The notes below the pieces were generated by a model. It was not told where the DNA came from. It saw only the letters and a list, made by a program, of their open reading frames with translations, and made no database searches. 64,000 bases of DNA from JAAURB01 sp049647265 (GTDB taxonomy: Bacteria > Cyanobacteriota > Cyanobacteriia > Cyanobacteriales > Microcoleaceae), in NCBI GenBank assembly GCA_049647265.1, contig JBARXJ010000048.1, forward strand, positions 310,001-374,000, written 5' to 3'. Both the position numbers and the translations under genes were made by a program. Of this stretch, positions 1-8,484 are shown one piece after another (positions within the stretch are counted from its first letter, which is position 1; each line of letters begins with the position of its first letter).

Positions 1-1
1 T

Positions 2-469
2 GGGGCAAACATTGAAATCCGCGAAGAAGCAGGAGAAGAGAACTTCTTCTTATTTGGTTTAACCGCTTCCGAAGTTTATGAAATGAAAGCGAATGGTTAC
101 AATCCTCAGGATTATTATAATAGTAATTCTGAATTAAAAGCAGTGATTGATCGCATTGCAAACGGCTATTTCTCCCATGGCGACAAGGAAATGTTTAAGC
201 CGATGGTGGATTCTTTGATGTACCACGATACCTATATGTTATTTGCCGATTATCAGTCTTATATTGACTGTCAAGACAAAGCCAGTAAAGCATATATGGA
301 TCGGAAAAAGTGGACAAGAATGTCAATTCTCAATTCCGTTCGTATGGGTAAATTCTCCAGCGATCGCACTATTGAAGAATACTGCAAAGAAATCTGGGAT
401 GCTGAACCCACTCCCGTTACCATTGAAGAATATGACCAAGCTTCAGCCTTTTTAAATGTGTCGAAATAA
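2..469 (+). CDS. glgP: Glycogen/alpha-glucan phosphorylase, C-terminal part (5' end outside window)
   Basis: The frame is open from base 2 and ends at TAA 467-469, so about 155 C-terminal residues are present. The enzyme releases glucose-1-phosphate from glycogen in the cytoplasm using pyridoxal phosphate. The visible part matches the end of GT35 phosphorylases: the FLFGLTASEV segment, the FADYQSYIDCQDKASKAY stretch and a terminal RMGKFSSDRTIEEYCKEIWD helix, which is the classic phosphorylase C-terminal signature. The catalytic and cofactor residues lie upstream of the window. A hairpin with a T-rich tail follows the stop. Confidence 0.95.
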   Translation, partial: GANIEIREEAGEENFFLFGLTASEVYEMKANGYNPQDYYNSNSELKAVIDRIANGYFSHGDKEMFKPMVDSLMYHDTYMLFADYQSYIDCQDKASKAYMDRKKWTRMSILNSVRMGKFSSDRTIEEYCKEIWDAEPTPVTIEEYDQASAFLNVSK

Positions 470-531
470 TCTCATATTCGAGATGATTAATGATTCTGTA
501 GAGATTGACATATAACGTCTTTACATCATAG

Positions 532-560
532 GGGTATACAGATAATTGTATACCCTTATT
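532..560 (+). terminator. Rho-independent terminator of glgP
   Basis: An 8-bp perfect stem GGGTATAC (532-539) / GTATACCC (548-555) is followed by TTATTTTTATAA. The T-rich tail is on the + strand, so it fits termination of glgP. It also separates glgP from the convergent gene ending at 562. Confidence 0.75.
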
Positions 561-561
561 T

Positions 562-1005
562 TTATAATAAATCTTTCAGTTTTTCTTCTGCTAATTGTTG
601 AGCCACTTGCAGTGTTGTCGCTGTACCGCAATGTTCACGCATTATCTTTTCATCTAACAAGTGAAACTCACAATACACATAATAATTCATCTCAGGATAA
701 CATAACTCCAATTGTTGAGGTTGAATCGTAAAGATAAATATACCCAGCTCATCTCCATAAGTGGCTTGATAAAGATCATCTTTAATTCTCCAAGTCAAAG
801 CACCTATTTGTAACTGATATTGTTGGGTTTGTTGTTCAATTTGTTCGAGTAAAGCTAGTTTTAATTCTTCAGGTTTAATTACACCCTGTAAAACTAAAAT
901 TTCTCCTAACTTCTTTTGACTTAATAGTTGCAATTCAATCACATCTTGAAGTTGAGCAGAAGAAATAAATTTCTTATCAACTAAAATTTGACCCAGTTTA
1001 ATCAT
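562..1005 (-). CDS. MshEN-like (type II secretion E N-terminal-like) domain protein
   Basis: This 147-residue protein has an N-terminal module (LGQILVDKKFISSAQLQDVI ... KLGEILVLQGVIKPEELKLAL, residues 4-54). The paired LG-[QE]-IL ... hydrophobic-helix pattern resembles the MshEN or GSPII_E N-terminal domain, which in some ATPases binds cyclic-di-GMP. The C-terminal 90 residues are unrecognised. No ATPase domain follows, so it is a stand-alone adaptor or sensor candidate. The same type of motif is appended to the glycosyltransferase at 60601-61752. The domain is inferred from pattern, and ligand binding is not shown. Confidence 0.6.
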   Translation of the reverse strand: MIKLGQILVDKKFISSAQLQDVIELQLLSQKKLGEILVLQGVIKPEELKLALLEQIEQQTQQYQLQIGALTWRIKDDLYQATYGDELGIFIFTIQPQQLELCYPEMNYYVYCEFHLLDEKIMREHCGTATTLQVAQQLAEEKLKDLL

Positions 1006-1120
1006 GACACAATACGAAGGTTAGAAATAAACAATGAATCAGTTATTCATCAATCAATTATTTTTTACAATAATTGTAGAGAAGGAAAGAAAGTAAATTG
1101 ATTTCAGTGTCAATTTAAAA

Positions 1121-1648
1121 TTATAGAAAACTAGACAAAATCACAGTTCGCAGCATGACATCCCAAGTCCGCAAGTCAACAATTCCATCCACTGTCATCA
1201 TTAATTTGGCTTGAAATTGTTTCACCGCCACCGCAGTCATCATGCCAAAAATGCCATCAATTTCTAAGTCCGTTCCTATCAAACAATTCAGACGAATTTG
1301 TAGCCGCTTGACTTCATCTCCCATCATACCCAGTTGTAATGTTGGTAATAACGCTTTCCAAGTGCGATCGTTAACAATACCATCAATTTCTAACGAATGC
1401 TGGCGTTGGAACTTTTCAACCGCTTCTTCTGTCTCAGAATCAAACAAGCCATCAGCCAATACATGAGCGCCGAAATCTTGTAAACGCAGTTGCAATTGTT
1501 TAACGTAAATACCTGTAGTTCCTCGGCAGATCATCGGAAACACTTTAGATTTAGGCTTAAAAAGGGTTTGAGTTTGCATATTTTGGTAGGGTAGACTAGC
1601 TTCAACAGTCTTACTGTATCCGAAGAACCCAATCCGGAACAGTCGCAT
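1121..1648 (-). CDS. Peptidoglycan-binding domain protein (two PG_binding_1 repeats)
   Basis: This 175-residue protein contains two copies of the three-helix peptidoglycan-binding fold, at about residues 42-100 and 107-165. Each copy shows V-K-x-LQ-x-RL ... DG-x-F ... A-V-x-x-FQ ... DGIV-x-x-x-TW. No catalytic domain is attached. The N-terminal 40 residues show no clear signal peptide, so export is uncertain. The ATG at 1648 gives the full ORF. An internal Met (residue 24) is possible as start. The likely role is cell-wall anchoring or recognition. Confidence 0.75.
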   Translation of the reverse strand: MRLFRIGFFGYSKTVEASLPYQNMQTQTLFKPKSKVFPMICRGTTGIYVKQLQLRLQDFGAHVLADGLFDSETEEAVEKFQRQHSLEIDGIVNDRTWKALLPTLQLGMMGDEVKRLQIRLNCLIGTDLEIDGIFGMMTAVAVKQFQAKLMMTVDGIVDLRTWDVMLRTVILSSFL

Positions 1649-1672
1649 ATTTAAGTGACAGGGAAGAAATCG

Positions 1673-2623
1673 TTACAACGAATACTGTTGATAGGCTTTT
1701 TGATGTTCGTCTTGAATCTCTGTTGCCAGCCACTCCGGTTCTAAAATCTTAACATTAGAACCATATTGCATCATGCGTTGGCGAAACCAAAATAGACAAT
1801 CTTCTTTCGCTTCAATCTCAACAAATTTATCGTCTGGATCTTGATATAATACTGTCTCATTACTGCGCCGAGGTTTATAACGGCTTAACCCACCTCTCAT
1901 GCGAAAGCGAATGTTTTTTGTTGGGAAACTAAACACTCGCCAAGGACTCGGAGAAGCTGGAAACACCTGTTCAATTCGATCTACTCGAAACAGAGCGTTT
2001 TGCTCAAAACTCGGGGGTTTCTCGTGGGGAGATTGCCAAGCCGGAATAAACGCCAACAAATAAAGTACACCATTATGCAAACGTAATTCGCAATAGTTAA
2101 TATCATAATTACTAACATTTCCTTTACTATTACGATACCGAATCAAAAAGCAGCATTTATTCTCTAAACGTTCCTGAAGCTGAGTTACAATTTCCTCTAA
2201 TTTTGCTTCACTGTAGTCTACTGGCGGACTAAAATTCACCTTCACAAAAGGTTGTTCAACTGTCTCAAAATGACCCATTCGTGAAATTTGCGCTGCTTGC
2301 GCCGAAAACCCCATTTCCGTTAAAAAATTAGCCGTCATTGCTAAAGCTTCTCGTTGTTGAGGAGAGAGTAAAACCGGGAAATTTGATTCTATTAATGTGT
2401 AGGGATGACTGGGTGCGGATTGAATCTCAAAACCACAATCTCTTAATTTACGAATTATCCCATCTACTTTCTGAAGAATATCACCTTCGGCTTTATCGTA
2501 ACGTTCTAAAAAGGCTGCAAGTGAGTCACCAAGTTCCCTACGTGTTATCGGTTTTTCACACAATAACCTCAGAGTTTCTAATGCAAATGCCAGTTGATTA
2601 TACTTATCACGTTTCGAGGACAT
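1673..2623 (-). CDS. WYL-domain transcriptional regulator, TIGR03985 CRISPR-associated type
   Basis: This 316-residue protein has an N-terminal winged-helix-like part (LETLRLLCEKPITRRELGDSL, residues 15-35) and a mid-region WYL-type fold (CCFLIRYRNSKGNVSNYDIN ... LRLHNGVLYLLAFIPAW). It also has a C-terminal extension rich in aromatic and basic residues. It resembles the cyanobacterial TIGR03985 family that accompanies CRISPR loci. A WYL protein (Sll7009) represses the type I-D system of Synechocystis 6803. Here it lies upstream of, and divergent from, the I-D operon starting at 3293. Control of that operon is inferred from position and family. Confidence 0.75.
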   Translation of the reverse strand: MSSKRDKYNQLAFALETLRLLCEKPITRRELGDSLAAFLERYDKAEGDILQKVDGIIRKLRDCGFEIQSAPSHPYTLIESNFPVLLSPQQREALAMTANFLTEMGFSAQAAQISRMGHFETVEQPFVKVNFSPPVDYSEAKLEEIVTQLQERLENKCCFLIRYRNSKGNVSNYDINYCELRLHNGVLYLLAFIPAWQSPHEKPPSFEQNALFRVDRIEQVFPASPSPWRVFSFPTKNIRFRMRGGLSRYKPRRSNETVLYQDPDDKFVEIEAKEDCLFWFRQRMMQYGSNVKILEPEWLATEIQDEHQKAYQQYSL

Positions 2624-2694
2624 GAATCAATAAACACCAAGTTTCACCCACGTATATATTCTAACAAAACTATTAGAATATATATCAGCGCTGA

Positions 2695-2946
2695 CTACTG
2701 TTCATCATCATCCGGTAGCGTTTCCATTTGCTGGGCAATAAGAGTTTGAAAATCTTCTCCACAATGGACATTTAAATGAATGGTAGCAGCCAGTAATTCC
2801 GCCAAAATTTCAGCCTGTTGTCTAGCAGTGAGGTGAGGGGACTGAAGCTGATAAATTAAAGCCGTGACATTTTCGCACTCCAAGCCTAACTCTGTAATTA
2901 ATGGACTCAGAGTGGGATGAGTAATCGGAAGAGAGCGAATCTGCAT
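2695..2946 (-). CDS. Small hypothetical protein, 83 aa
   Basis: This 83-codon ORF has an acidic tail (LPDDDEQ) and helical segments (ARQQAEILAELLAATIHL). It lies upstream of the WYL gene on the same strand, separated by about 70 bp, and may be cotranscribed with it. The start region (ATGCAGATTCGC) lies inside one copy of a 32-bp direct repeat whose second copy is 72 bp upstream. I do not recognise the family. The compact ORF, its position and plausible composition make it likely real. Confidence 0.5.
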   Translation of the reverse strand: MQIRSLPITHPTLSPLITELGLECENVTALIYQLQSPHLTARQQAEILAELLAATIHLNVHCGEDFQTLIAQQMETLPDDDEQ

Positions 2947-3038
2947 AATTTATTGACTTATTCTGTATAGAAAAGCCCCCTTCTACAGGGATTTAGAATA
3001 GCGATCGCGAATTTGCATAATTTATTGACTTATTCTGT
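2935..3038. repeat. 32-bp direct repeat pair around the start of the 83-aa gene
   Basis: The segment at 2935-2966 recurs at 3007-3038 with one mismatch (C or T at the seventh base). The offset is 72 bp. The first copy includes the start codon of the 2695-2946 gene. The second would encode the same first codons but runs into unrelated sequence, so the pair duplicates the gene's 5' end and upstream DNA. The spacer holds a GCGATCGC octamer. Confidence 0.85.
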
Positions 3039-3091
3039 CATATCGGACGCGATAAGTGGGAAGTCTACTCAAAGGAGAGTTAATTGAGGCG

Positions 3092-3126
3092 GAGTCTAGC
3101 TTGAAAATACACACATGACTAGACTC
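3092..3126. promoter_or_regulatory. Inverted repeat in the cas promoter region, candidate operator
   Basis: GAGTCTAG (3092-3099) and CTAGACTC (3119-3126) form a perfect 8-bp inverted repeat with 19 bp between the arms, inside the 250-bp non-coding stretch before cas3d. Spacing of the arm centres (27 bp) puts the half-sites on nearly the same face of the helix. It is a reasonable candidate site for the dimeric WYL regulator, but this is inference only. Confidence 0.4.
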
Positions 3127-3292
3127 TACCTGATAACTCTCTGATAATTCACATCTCCTAATAGTCGCAACTGCGATATGTTTTGTCTCTCTTGCCCTTG
3201 AATGTTTAGTCATTATCATTTTTTTATAACTACTTTTCAAGAAGGGGTATTAGACTGGGTTCAACCGCAAAAAAACTAAATCAAATTGAATT

Positions 3293-5410
3293 GTGAAAAT
3301 ACAAATTAAGCCGCTTTTCTCCGAGCTAAATTCAGGAGTGGGTCGCTGTCCTTTAGGCTGCAAGGATTCTTGTATTGTACACCGAAAAGCACCTGAATTC
3401 AAGCCGCCCAAAAATCAGACTTGTCCCCTTTCTTCTCATCAAGCCCAAACCTGCGCCGAGGTTCAAACAGGCAATGCTGACGTTATTTTTAACACGGGAA
3501 AAACAGGGGATGGCAAAACGTTATCGGCATCTTTAGCCAGTCTAATTGATCCGCAATTTTGCATGATGGCGCTGTATCCAACTATTGAATTAATAGAAGA
3601 TCAAATTAGACAGCAACAAGAATACCATCGTCTTTTTAGTTTAGATCCAGAAGAAAGAATTGACTGTTTATATGGGGCTAAACTTGCCCGTCGAGTTAAA
3701 CAAGAAAATAGTAATAAATTCTCGCAATTGCGTTTAGCTATTTATGATAAACCTATTCTACTGACTAATCCAGATATTTTTCACCTCATTATTCATCATC
3801 AATACTATGCTCCTGCTAAGGCAAGAAATCAACTTCCTCTAATATTAGCTCAATGGCCGGACTTATGGATACTAGATGAATTTCCTTTATTTGGGCCGCA
3901 TCAAGAAGCTGCAATTTTAAATAGTATGTGTTTTATTCGTCATACCCAACAACAAAAAAAACGGTTTTTATTTACTTCGGCTACACCCAAACCTGAATTT
4001 ATTCAACTTTTGAAAAAGGCTAACTTTAAAGTTGCATTAATTGAGGGTAAATATGCCAATGAAGCTTTACCGGGTTATCGACACATTCTACAATCAATTG
4101 AATTAGAATTTATTGAACTAAAAGAAACGAATGTTTTAAATTGGTTAACTCAAAACAGTGATTGGATTTTAGAACAACTTCAACAAGAATCAACCGGACG
4201 AGGATTAATTATTCTTAATTCTGTTGCCCTGGTTAGTCGAGTGACTCAACAATTACAAGAGTTACTTCCTGATGTTATTGTCAGAGAAATTAGTGGACGA
4301 ATTGATCGCAAAACAAGAGAACAAATTCAAGCAGAATTAAAAGATTCATCGAAGCCTGTTTTAGTAGTTGGAACTTCCGCAGTTGATGTCGGGGTTGACT
4401 TCAAAATTCACCTCCTTATTACTGAAGGAAGTGACTCAGCAACTGTTATTCAAAGAATAGGACGTTTAGGACGACATCCAGGTTTTGATCGCTATCAAGC
4501 TATTATTTTTATTCCAGAACATACACTTTGGGTAAAAGCTAGATTAAAAGAGCATTTTGAAAGTGGAGAAACTGTAGATCGGGATACTTTAAATGATGCA
4601 ATTAATGATGCGTTTAGCCCACCGAAAGACTTTCAAGAATATCGCAACTGTTGGGGCGCATTACAAGCCCAAGGAATGTTTGCTCAGATGTGTCTTGAAA
4701 ATGCCAAAGTGAGTGAAAATATACGCAATCGCATTACTGAAGATTTAGAAGGGGTTTATGGAGATAAGATTCATTCTAAGCAATGGTTTTGTCTATCTAA
4801 TCCAAAAAATGTAGTCGGTAATGCAACAATAAAAGAACTATTACGATTTCGAGGCGGTTCATCATTACAAGCAGCAATTTGGGATGAAAATCGGTTTTAT
4901 ACTTATGATTTATTGCGCTTAATTCCTCATACTAACGTTGCAGTAATTGACCGTGAAGCATTCATTCAAGCTGCAATTAAAACCGGACATGATGAAGAAG
5001 AATTTTCTGAAAAATACATTCAAGCCTATTTTAAGGTGCAAGAATGGACAGAAACGCGATATGAAATTAGCTTACATTGTAATCGAATGAGTTGTGAATT
5101 AGACGTAGGCGAACTTTCATTAATTGACAAACTAAGTATTGACGGTCATCCGCAATCAGATGTTATTACCTGCTTATCTCGGAATAAATTACTAACATTT
5201 TTAGTGCCAGTAGATCGTAAACGAACAAGCAGTCATTGGGATGTTAGCCGACTTCTTAAACTCAGTCCATTGTTTGGATTATATCGCTTAATTGATGCCG
5301 ACGGAGAAGCCTATGCCTGTGCATTTAATCAAGATGCTTTGTTATTGAAAGCCTTAGGATGGCGACTCACAAAGTTTTACCAACGTCACGTTAAATCTTC
5401 TATTTTCTAA
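3293..5410 (+). CDS. cas3: Type I-D CRISPR helicase Cas3d (Cas3')
   Basis: This 705-residue SF2 helicase unwinds target DNA after recruitment by the I-D Cascade. Walker A is GKTGDGKT (residues 69-76), the DExx box is ILDEF, and motif VI is QRIGRLGRH. A cysteine cluster (C19, C23, C27, C44) at the N-terminus resembles that of I-D Cas3 relatives. No HD nuclease domain is present, as expected for I-D, where HD sits in Cas10d. The GTG at 3293 is chosen as the first plausible start in frame. cas10d follows after 5 bp, so they share an operon. Confidence 0.93.
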   Translation: MKIQIKPLFSELNSGVGRCPLGCKDSCIVHRKAPEFKPPKNQTCPLSSHQAQTCAEVQTGNADVIFNTGKTGDGKTLSASLASLIDPQFCMMALYPTIELIEDQIRQQQEYHRLFSLDPEERIDCLYGAKLARRVKQENSNKFSQLRLAIYDKPILLTNPDIFHLIIHHQYYAPAKARNQLPLILAQWPDLWILDEFPLFGPHQEAAILNSMCFIRHTQQQKKRFLFTSATPKPEFIQLLKKANFKVALIEGKYANEALPGYRHILQSIELEFIELKETNVLNWLTQNSDWILEQLQQESTGRGLIILNSVALVSRVTQQLQELLPDVIVREISGRIDRKTREQIQAELKDSSKPVLVVGTSAVDVGVDFKIHLLITEGSDSATVIQRIGRLGRHPGFDRYQAIIFIPEHTLWVKARLKEHFESGETVDRDTLNDAINDAFSPPKDFQEYRNCWGALQAQGMFAQMCLENAKVSENIRNRITEDLEGVYGDKIHSKQWFCLSNPKNVVGNATIKELLRFRGGSSLQAAIWDENRFYTYDLLRLIPHTNVAVIDREAFIQAAIKTGHDEEEFSEKYIQAYFKVQEWTETRYEISLHCNRMSCELDVGELSLIDKLSIDGHPQSDVITCLSRNKLLTFLVPVDRKRTSSHWDVSRLLKLSPLFGLYRLIDADGEAYACAFNQDALLLKALGWRLTKFYQRHVKSSIF

Positions 5411-5415
5411 AAACA

Positions 5416-8382
5416 ATGAATACTTTACTGCAAACATTACTGATTGAAACCTTACCCCCAGAAACCGATTCTATTTTACTGGCTTATATTGAGACAGTTT
5501 TACCCGCAATGGAGCAAGAATTTTCTAAGATTTCAGCATTAGGTGGCTCTTATAAATCTCATTACGATCAGCTTGTGAAAAAAGGTGATAAATATGCTGA
5601 AGAAAAAGCAAATAGATGGAGTAGCTTCGCCGATCAAAATCTTTGTGTTCACGTTTTAAATGCTTTACTCACAGCTTGGAACCTTTCAGAATATTTAAGC
5701 CCATCTCTGGCATTGTCTGATATTGAAAAACGTTTACTTTGTTTAGGAATAACGTTACATGACTACAATAAATATTGTAATGGTCAAGGAGAAGATGATC
5801 CACCAAAAGCACACGAAGTTCCGGATATTCTCAAGTTATGTGAAGAATTAGGAGAAAAATTAAACTTTCAAGCTTTTTGGTCTGACTGGAAACAATATCT
5901 TTCTGAAATTGGCTTTCTTGCCCAAAATACTCAATTCAAATCTAGTACCAATTCTTATCCTTCTAACTGGCCAACATTTACTCTAAATCAAAAACGTTTG
6001 CAGTTTCCTCTGCGTCATCTATTAGGTTTTGGAGATATAGCCGTTCATTTAACAGACCCGGCAGATATTGAGACAAAAACAGGAGGTGACCGCTTACGGG
6101 AACATTTAAATGCCTTAAAAATTAAACAAAAGATAGTCTATCATCGCCTTAGAAATAGCTTAGGAGTTTTGAGTAATGGAATTCATAATTCTATCGTACA
6201 GTTTGCCAAACAGTTAGACTGGCAACCGATTTTATTCTTCGCCCAGGGTGTAGTTTATTTAGCACCAATAAACAGTGAAATCCCTGATCTTTCCGAATTG
6301 AAAGATTTTGTATGGCAAGGAATTAGTCAAGTTCTTGATGGAAAAATGAGAGGGGGTGATATTGGTTTTAAACGAGATGGAAAAGGATTAAAAATCGCTT
6401 CTCAAACTTTAGAATTATTTTCACCTGCTGAATTAATTCGCTTACTTCCTGATGTGATTAATAACCGGGTAGCAAATATTAAAAATCCCGCCACTCCAAA
6501 AAGATTAGAAAAATTAGAACTCAGTGAAAGTGAACAGGAATTATTAGAAAAAGGTGCAGATATTCGCGCAGATCGAATTGCTGAATTTATCATAATTGTG
6601 CAACGAGAATTTTTTGAAAATTGCCCTGATTTTATTGCTTGGATTTTAGAAACATTGCAGCTTCTGGACACAATAACACCTGAACAAACTCAAGAACAGT
6701 CAGGCGGAGTGAATTATGGATGGTATCGGGTAGCCGCGTATTATATCGCAAATAATGCTCGTTTACTACCAGAAGAAGTCGGGGATAAATTATCAGAAAT
6801 TGCTGAAAGCTTAGCAAATTGGGCAGAAAATAATAATTTACTCTCTGAACAAGAAAGCCCAACAAAAGCAGTTTTTAATTGCTATCTCGAACAATATTTA
6901 GAAGTAAGTGGTTGTCAAGTTAAATTACCCAATTTTCAGCAGGAAATTAGAGGGTATATTGAGGCAAAAACAAAGGCTGCTAAGCAACCGATTTGTTCTT
7001 TAAGTTCGGGTGAATTTCCCTCAGAAGATCAAATGGATTCTGTAGTGTTGTTTAAACCTCAACAATACAGTAATAAAAACCCGTTAGGAGGACGACAGCT
7101 TAAGCGAGGAATTTCTAAGATTTTCTCATTAGAAATGCTTCTTAGACAAGCAAAATGGGAAGTACCAGCAGGAAAATTAGAAGATCAAAATCCTATTTTT
7201 CTATATATTTTCCCGGCTTACGTCTACTCTCCACAAACAGCAAAAGCGGTTCAGCTTTTGGTTAATGAGGTGAAAAGAGTTAGTTTATGGGAGGTACGGA
7301 AAAAATGGATTGAATCAGGTTTAGAAAAAGCAGGTTTACAAGGGGTTAAATGGCTAGTCTCTGAGGAAACGGAAGCTGGAAGATTATCTCAAGATAAGTA
7401 TTCAAGTGATGCCCCTTTTATGGCTATAACTTACACAACGCCGCGTGGAAAAACACAAACAGATGCTTGGGTAAAACCTGCATTTCTGGCGTTAGCTTTG
7501 CCGCTGTTACTGGGTGTAAAAGTAGTCACAACTGCTAGTTCTATTCCGCTTTATGGCAGCGATGCTGATTTTCGTGAGTCTGTTATTTTAGATGGAGTTG
7601 TAGGATTTTGGAATATATTAGGCTTATCGAAATCTCTACGAATTCAAGATATTGATCCAGCAATTCAACGCTTATTAATGGCTTATTGTCTGCATTTAGA
7701 TACTCGCAGTAAAGGTCAAGATGAACGTTGGCAAGCATTTAATGGAACCGTTAGGGAGGTGATGACAGATGTTTTAAATGTTTTTACTTTAGCTAATGAA
7801 GGATTACGTCGAGATGGGCGAGATTCTCCAACATCAAAGGAGGTCAAAACCTATTGTAAATATGCTGATATTTTGTCAGAAGGAGACATAAACATGACCG
7901 AAAAACTACAAGTCACGAAAGAGTTAGTTACTCAATATCGTCAGTTTTATCAAGTTAGGTTGAGTGACTCTAGCCATGCAATTTTACTGCCTATTACTAA
8001 GGCTTTAGAAGTGATTATTTCTACTCCTGATAATTGTGACAATGAAGAATTAATTATCCGAGGTGCTGGGGTAATTAAAGATGCTTTAGACCGTCAAAAG
8101 CCGTATACTCGCCCAATTTTGTTAAATACAGAAATTGCTTATGAAACTCGGCTAAAGCAAGAACTACAAGCGATTCAGACTTTTATGCAAACCTGCGTGA
8201 ACGAATTATTTCAAAAGATGTGTAAAGGTGATATTGCTTTACTGCAAGAACATCGAAACCGCATTAAAGCAGGGGCTGAATTTGCCTATCGGATGATGAC
8301 TTTAGAAGAGAAAGCAAATTCAGATGAATCAAACTCTTCAGAATGCCCCCCAACCCCCAATAATGGGGGAGTTAAGGATTAA
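5416..8382 (+). CDS. cas10d: Type I-D large subunit Cas10d (Csc3) with N-terminal HD nuclease
   Basis: This 988-residue protein is the large subunit of the I-D effector and carries the HD nuclease absent from Cas3d. H79 in LCVHVLNALL and H115-D116 in GITLHDYNKY fit the HD motif. A palm-like region near residue 205 reads FGDIAVHLTDP. The GGDD cyclase motif of type III Cas10 is not seen, as usual for Cas10d. The C-terminal 162 residues form the small-subunit-like helical domain and have their own internal start at 7894. The final 13 or so codons are written in a palindromic cyanobacterial repeat. Confidence 0.93.
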   Translation: MNTLLQTLLIETLPPETDSILLAYIETVLPAMEQEFSKISALGGSYKSHYDQLVKKGDKYAEEKANRWSSFADQNLCVHVLNALLTAWNLSEYLSPSLALSDIEKRLLCLGITLHDYNKYCNGQGEDDPPKAHEVPDILKLCEELGEKLNFQAFWSDWKQYLSEIGFLAQNTQFKSSTNSYPSNWPTFTLNQKRLQFPLRHLLGFGDIAVHLTDPADIETKTGGDRLREHLNALKIKQKIVYHRLRNSLGVLSNGIHNSIVQFAKQLDWQPILFFAQGVVYLAPINSEIPDLSELKDFVWQGISQVLDGKMRGGDIGFKRDGKGLKIASQTLELFSPAELIRLLPDVINNRVANIKNPATPKRLEKLELSESEQELLEKGADIRADRIAEFIIIVQREFFENCPDFIAWILETLQLLDTITPEQTQEQSGGVNYGWYRVAAYYIANNARLLPEEVGDKLSEIAESLANWAENNNLLSEQESPTKAVFNCYLEQYLEVSGCQVKLPNFQQEIRGYIEAKTKAAKQPICSLSSGEFPSEDQMDSVVLFKPQQYSNKNPLGGRQLKRGISKIFSLEMLLRQAKWEVPAGKLEDQNPIFLYIFPAYVYSPQTAKAVQLLVNEVKRVSLWEVRKKWIESGLEKAGLQGVKWLVSEETEAGRLSQDKYSSDAPFMAITYTTPRGKTQTDAWVKPAFLALALPLLLGVKVVTTASSIPLYGSDADFRESVILDGVVGFWNILGLSKSLRIQDIDPAIQRLLMAYCLHLDTRSKGQDERWQAFNGTVREVMTDVLNVFTLANEGLRRDGRDSPTSKEVKTYCKYADILSEGDINMTEKLQVTKELVTQYRQFYQVRLSDSSHAILLPITKALEVIISTPDNCDNEELIIRGAGVIKDALDRQKPYTRPILLNTEIAYETRLKQELQAIQTFMQTCVNELFQKMCKGDIALLQEHRNRIKAGAEFAYRMMTLEEKANSDESNSSECPPTPNNGGVKD
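7894..8382 (+). CDS. cas11d: Cas11d small subunit, internal in-frame translation product of cas10d
   Basis: The ATG at 7894 is in frame with cas10d (codon 827) and is preceded by AAGGAG at 7880-7885, with 8 nt between the motif and the ATG. That is an excellent Shine-Dalgarno arrangement in the middle of a gene. The product would be 162 residues, starting MTEKLQVTKELVTQYRQFYQ and largely helical. In characterised type I-D systems the small subunit Cas11d is made by internal translation from the cas10d 3' end, and the size and position agree. The start site is seen directly. The function follows from the family. Confidence 0.8.
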   Translation: MTEKLQVTKELVTQYRQFYQVRLSDSSHAILLPITKALEVIISTPDNCDNEELIIRGAGVIKDALDRQKPYTRPILLNTEIAYETRLKQELQAIQTFMQTCVNELFQKMCKGDIALLQEHRNRIKAGAEFAYRMMTLEEKANSDESNSSECPPTPNNGGVKD

Positions 8383-8446
8383 AAATGCTCCTTTGTCTTC
8401 AATTTTTGGGGAGAAAAATACCCCTTAGTCTCCAATAATGGGGGAA
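8345..8446. repeat. Palindromic CCCCCAATAATGGGGG-type repeats at the end of cas10d
   Basis: The segment at 8345-8380 contains CCCCCAATAATGGGGG, a near-perfect palindrome, and encodes the tail ECPPTPNNGGVKD of Cas10d. A related, partly decayed copy (CTCCAATAATGGGGG, with CCCCTTAGT before it) follows at about 8420-8446 in the gap before csc2. Such short G/C-block palindromes are dispersed in cyanobacterial genomes. Here one has become part of a coding sequence. Confidence 0.7.
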
Positions 8447-8484
8447 ACAGATTCAATCTTGTTCACTTATTTAATAGTAAAAAA

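Noticed and set aside
3022..3240. 72-codon minus-strand ORF before cas3d
   Set aside because: It overlaps the repeat pair and candidate operator, has no recognisable family and a composition unlike the nearby genes.
7000..7700. Possible GGDD-type cyclase motif in Cas10d
   Set aside because: No GGDD was found in the central and C-terminal parts. Cas10d normally lacks it.
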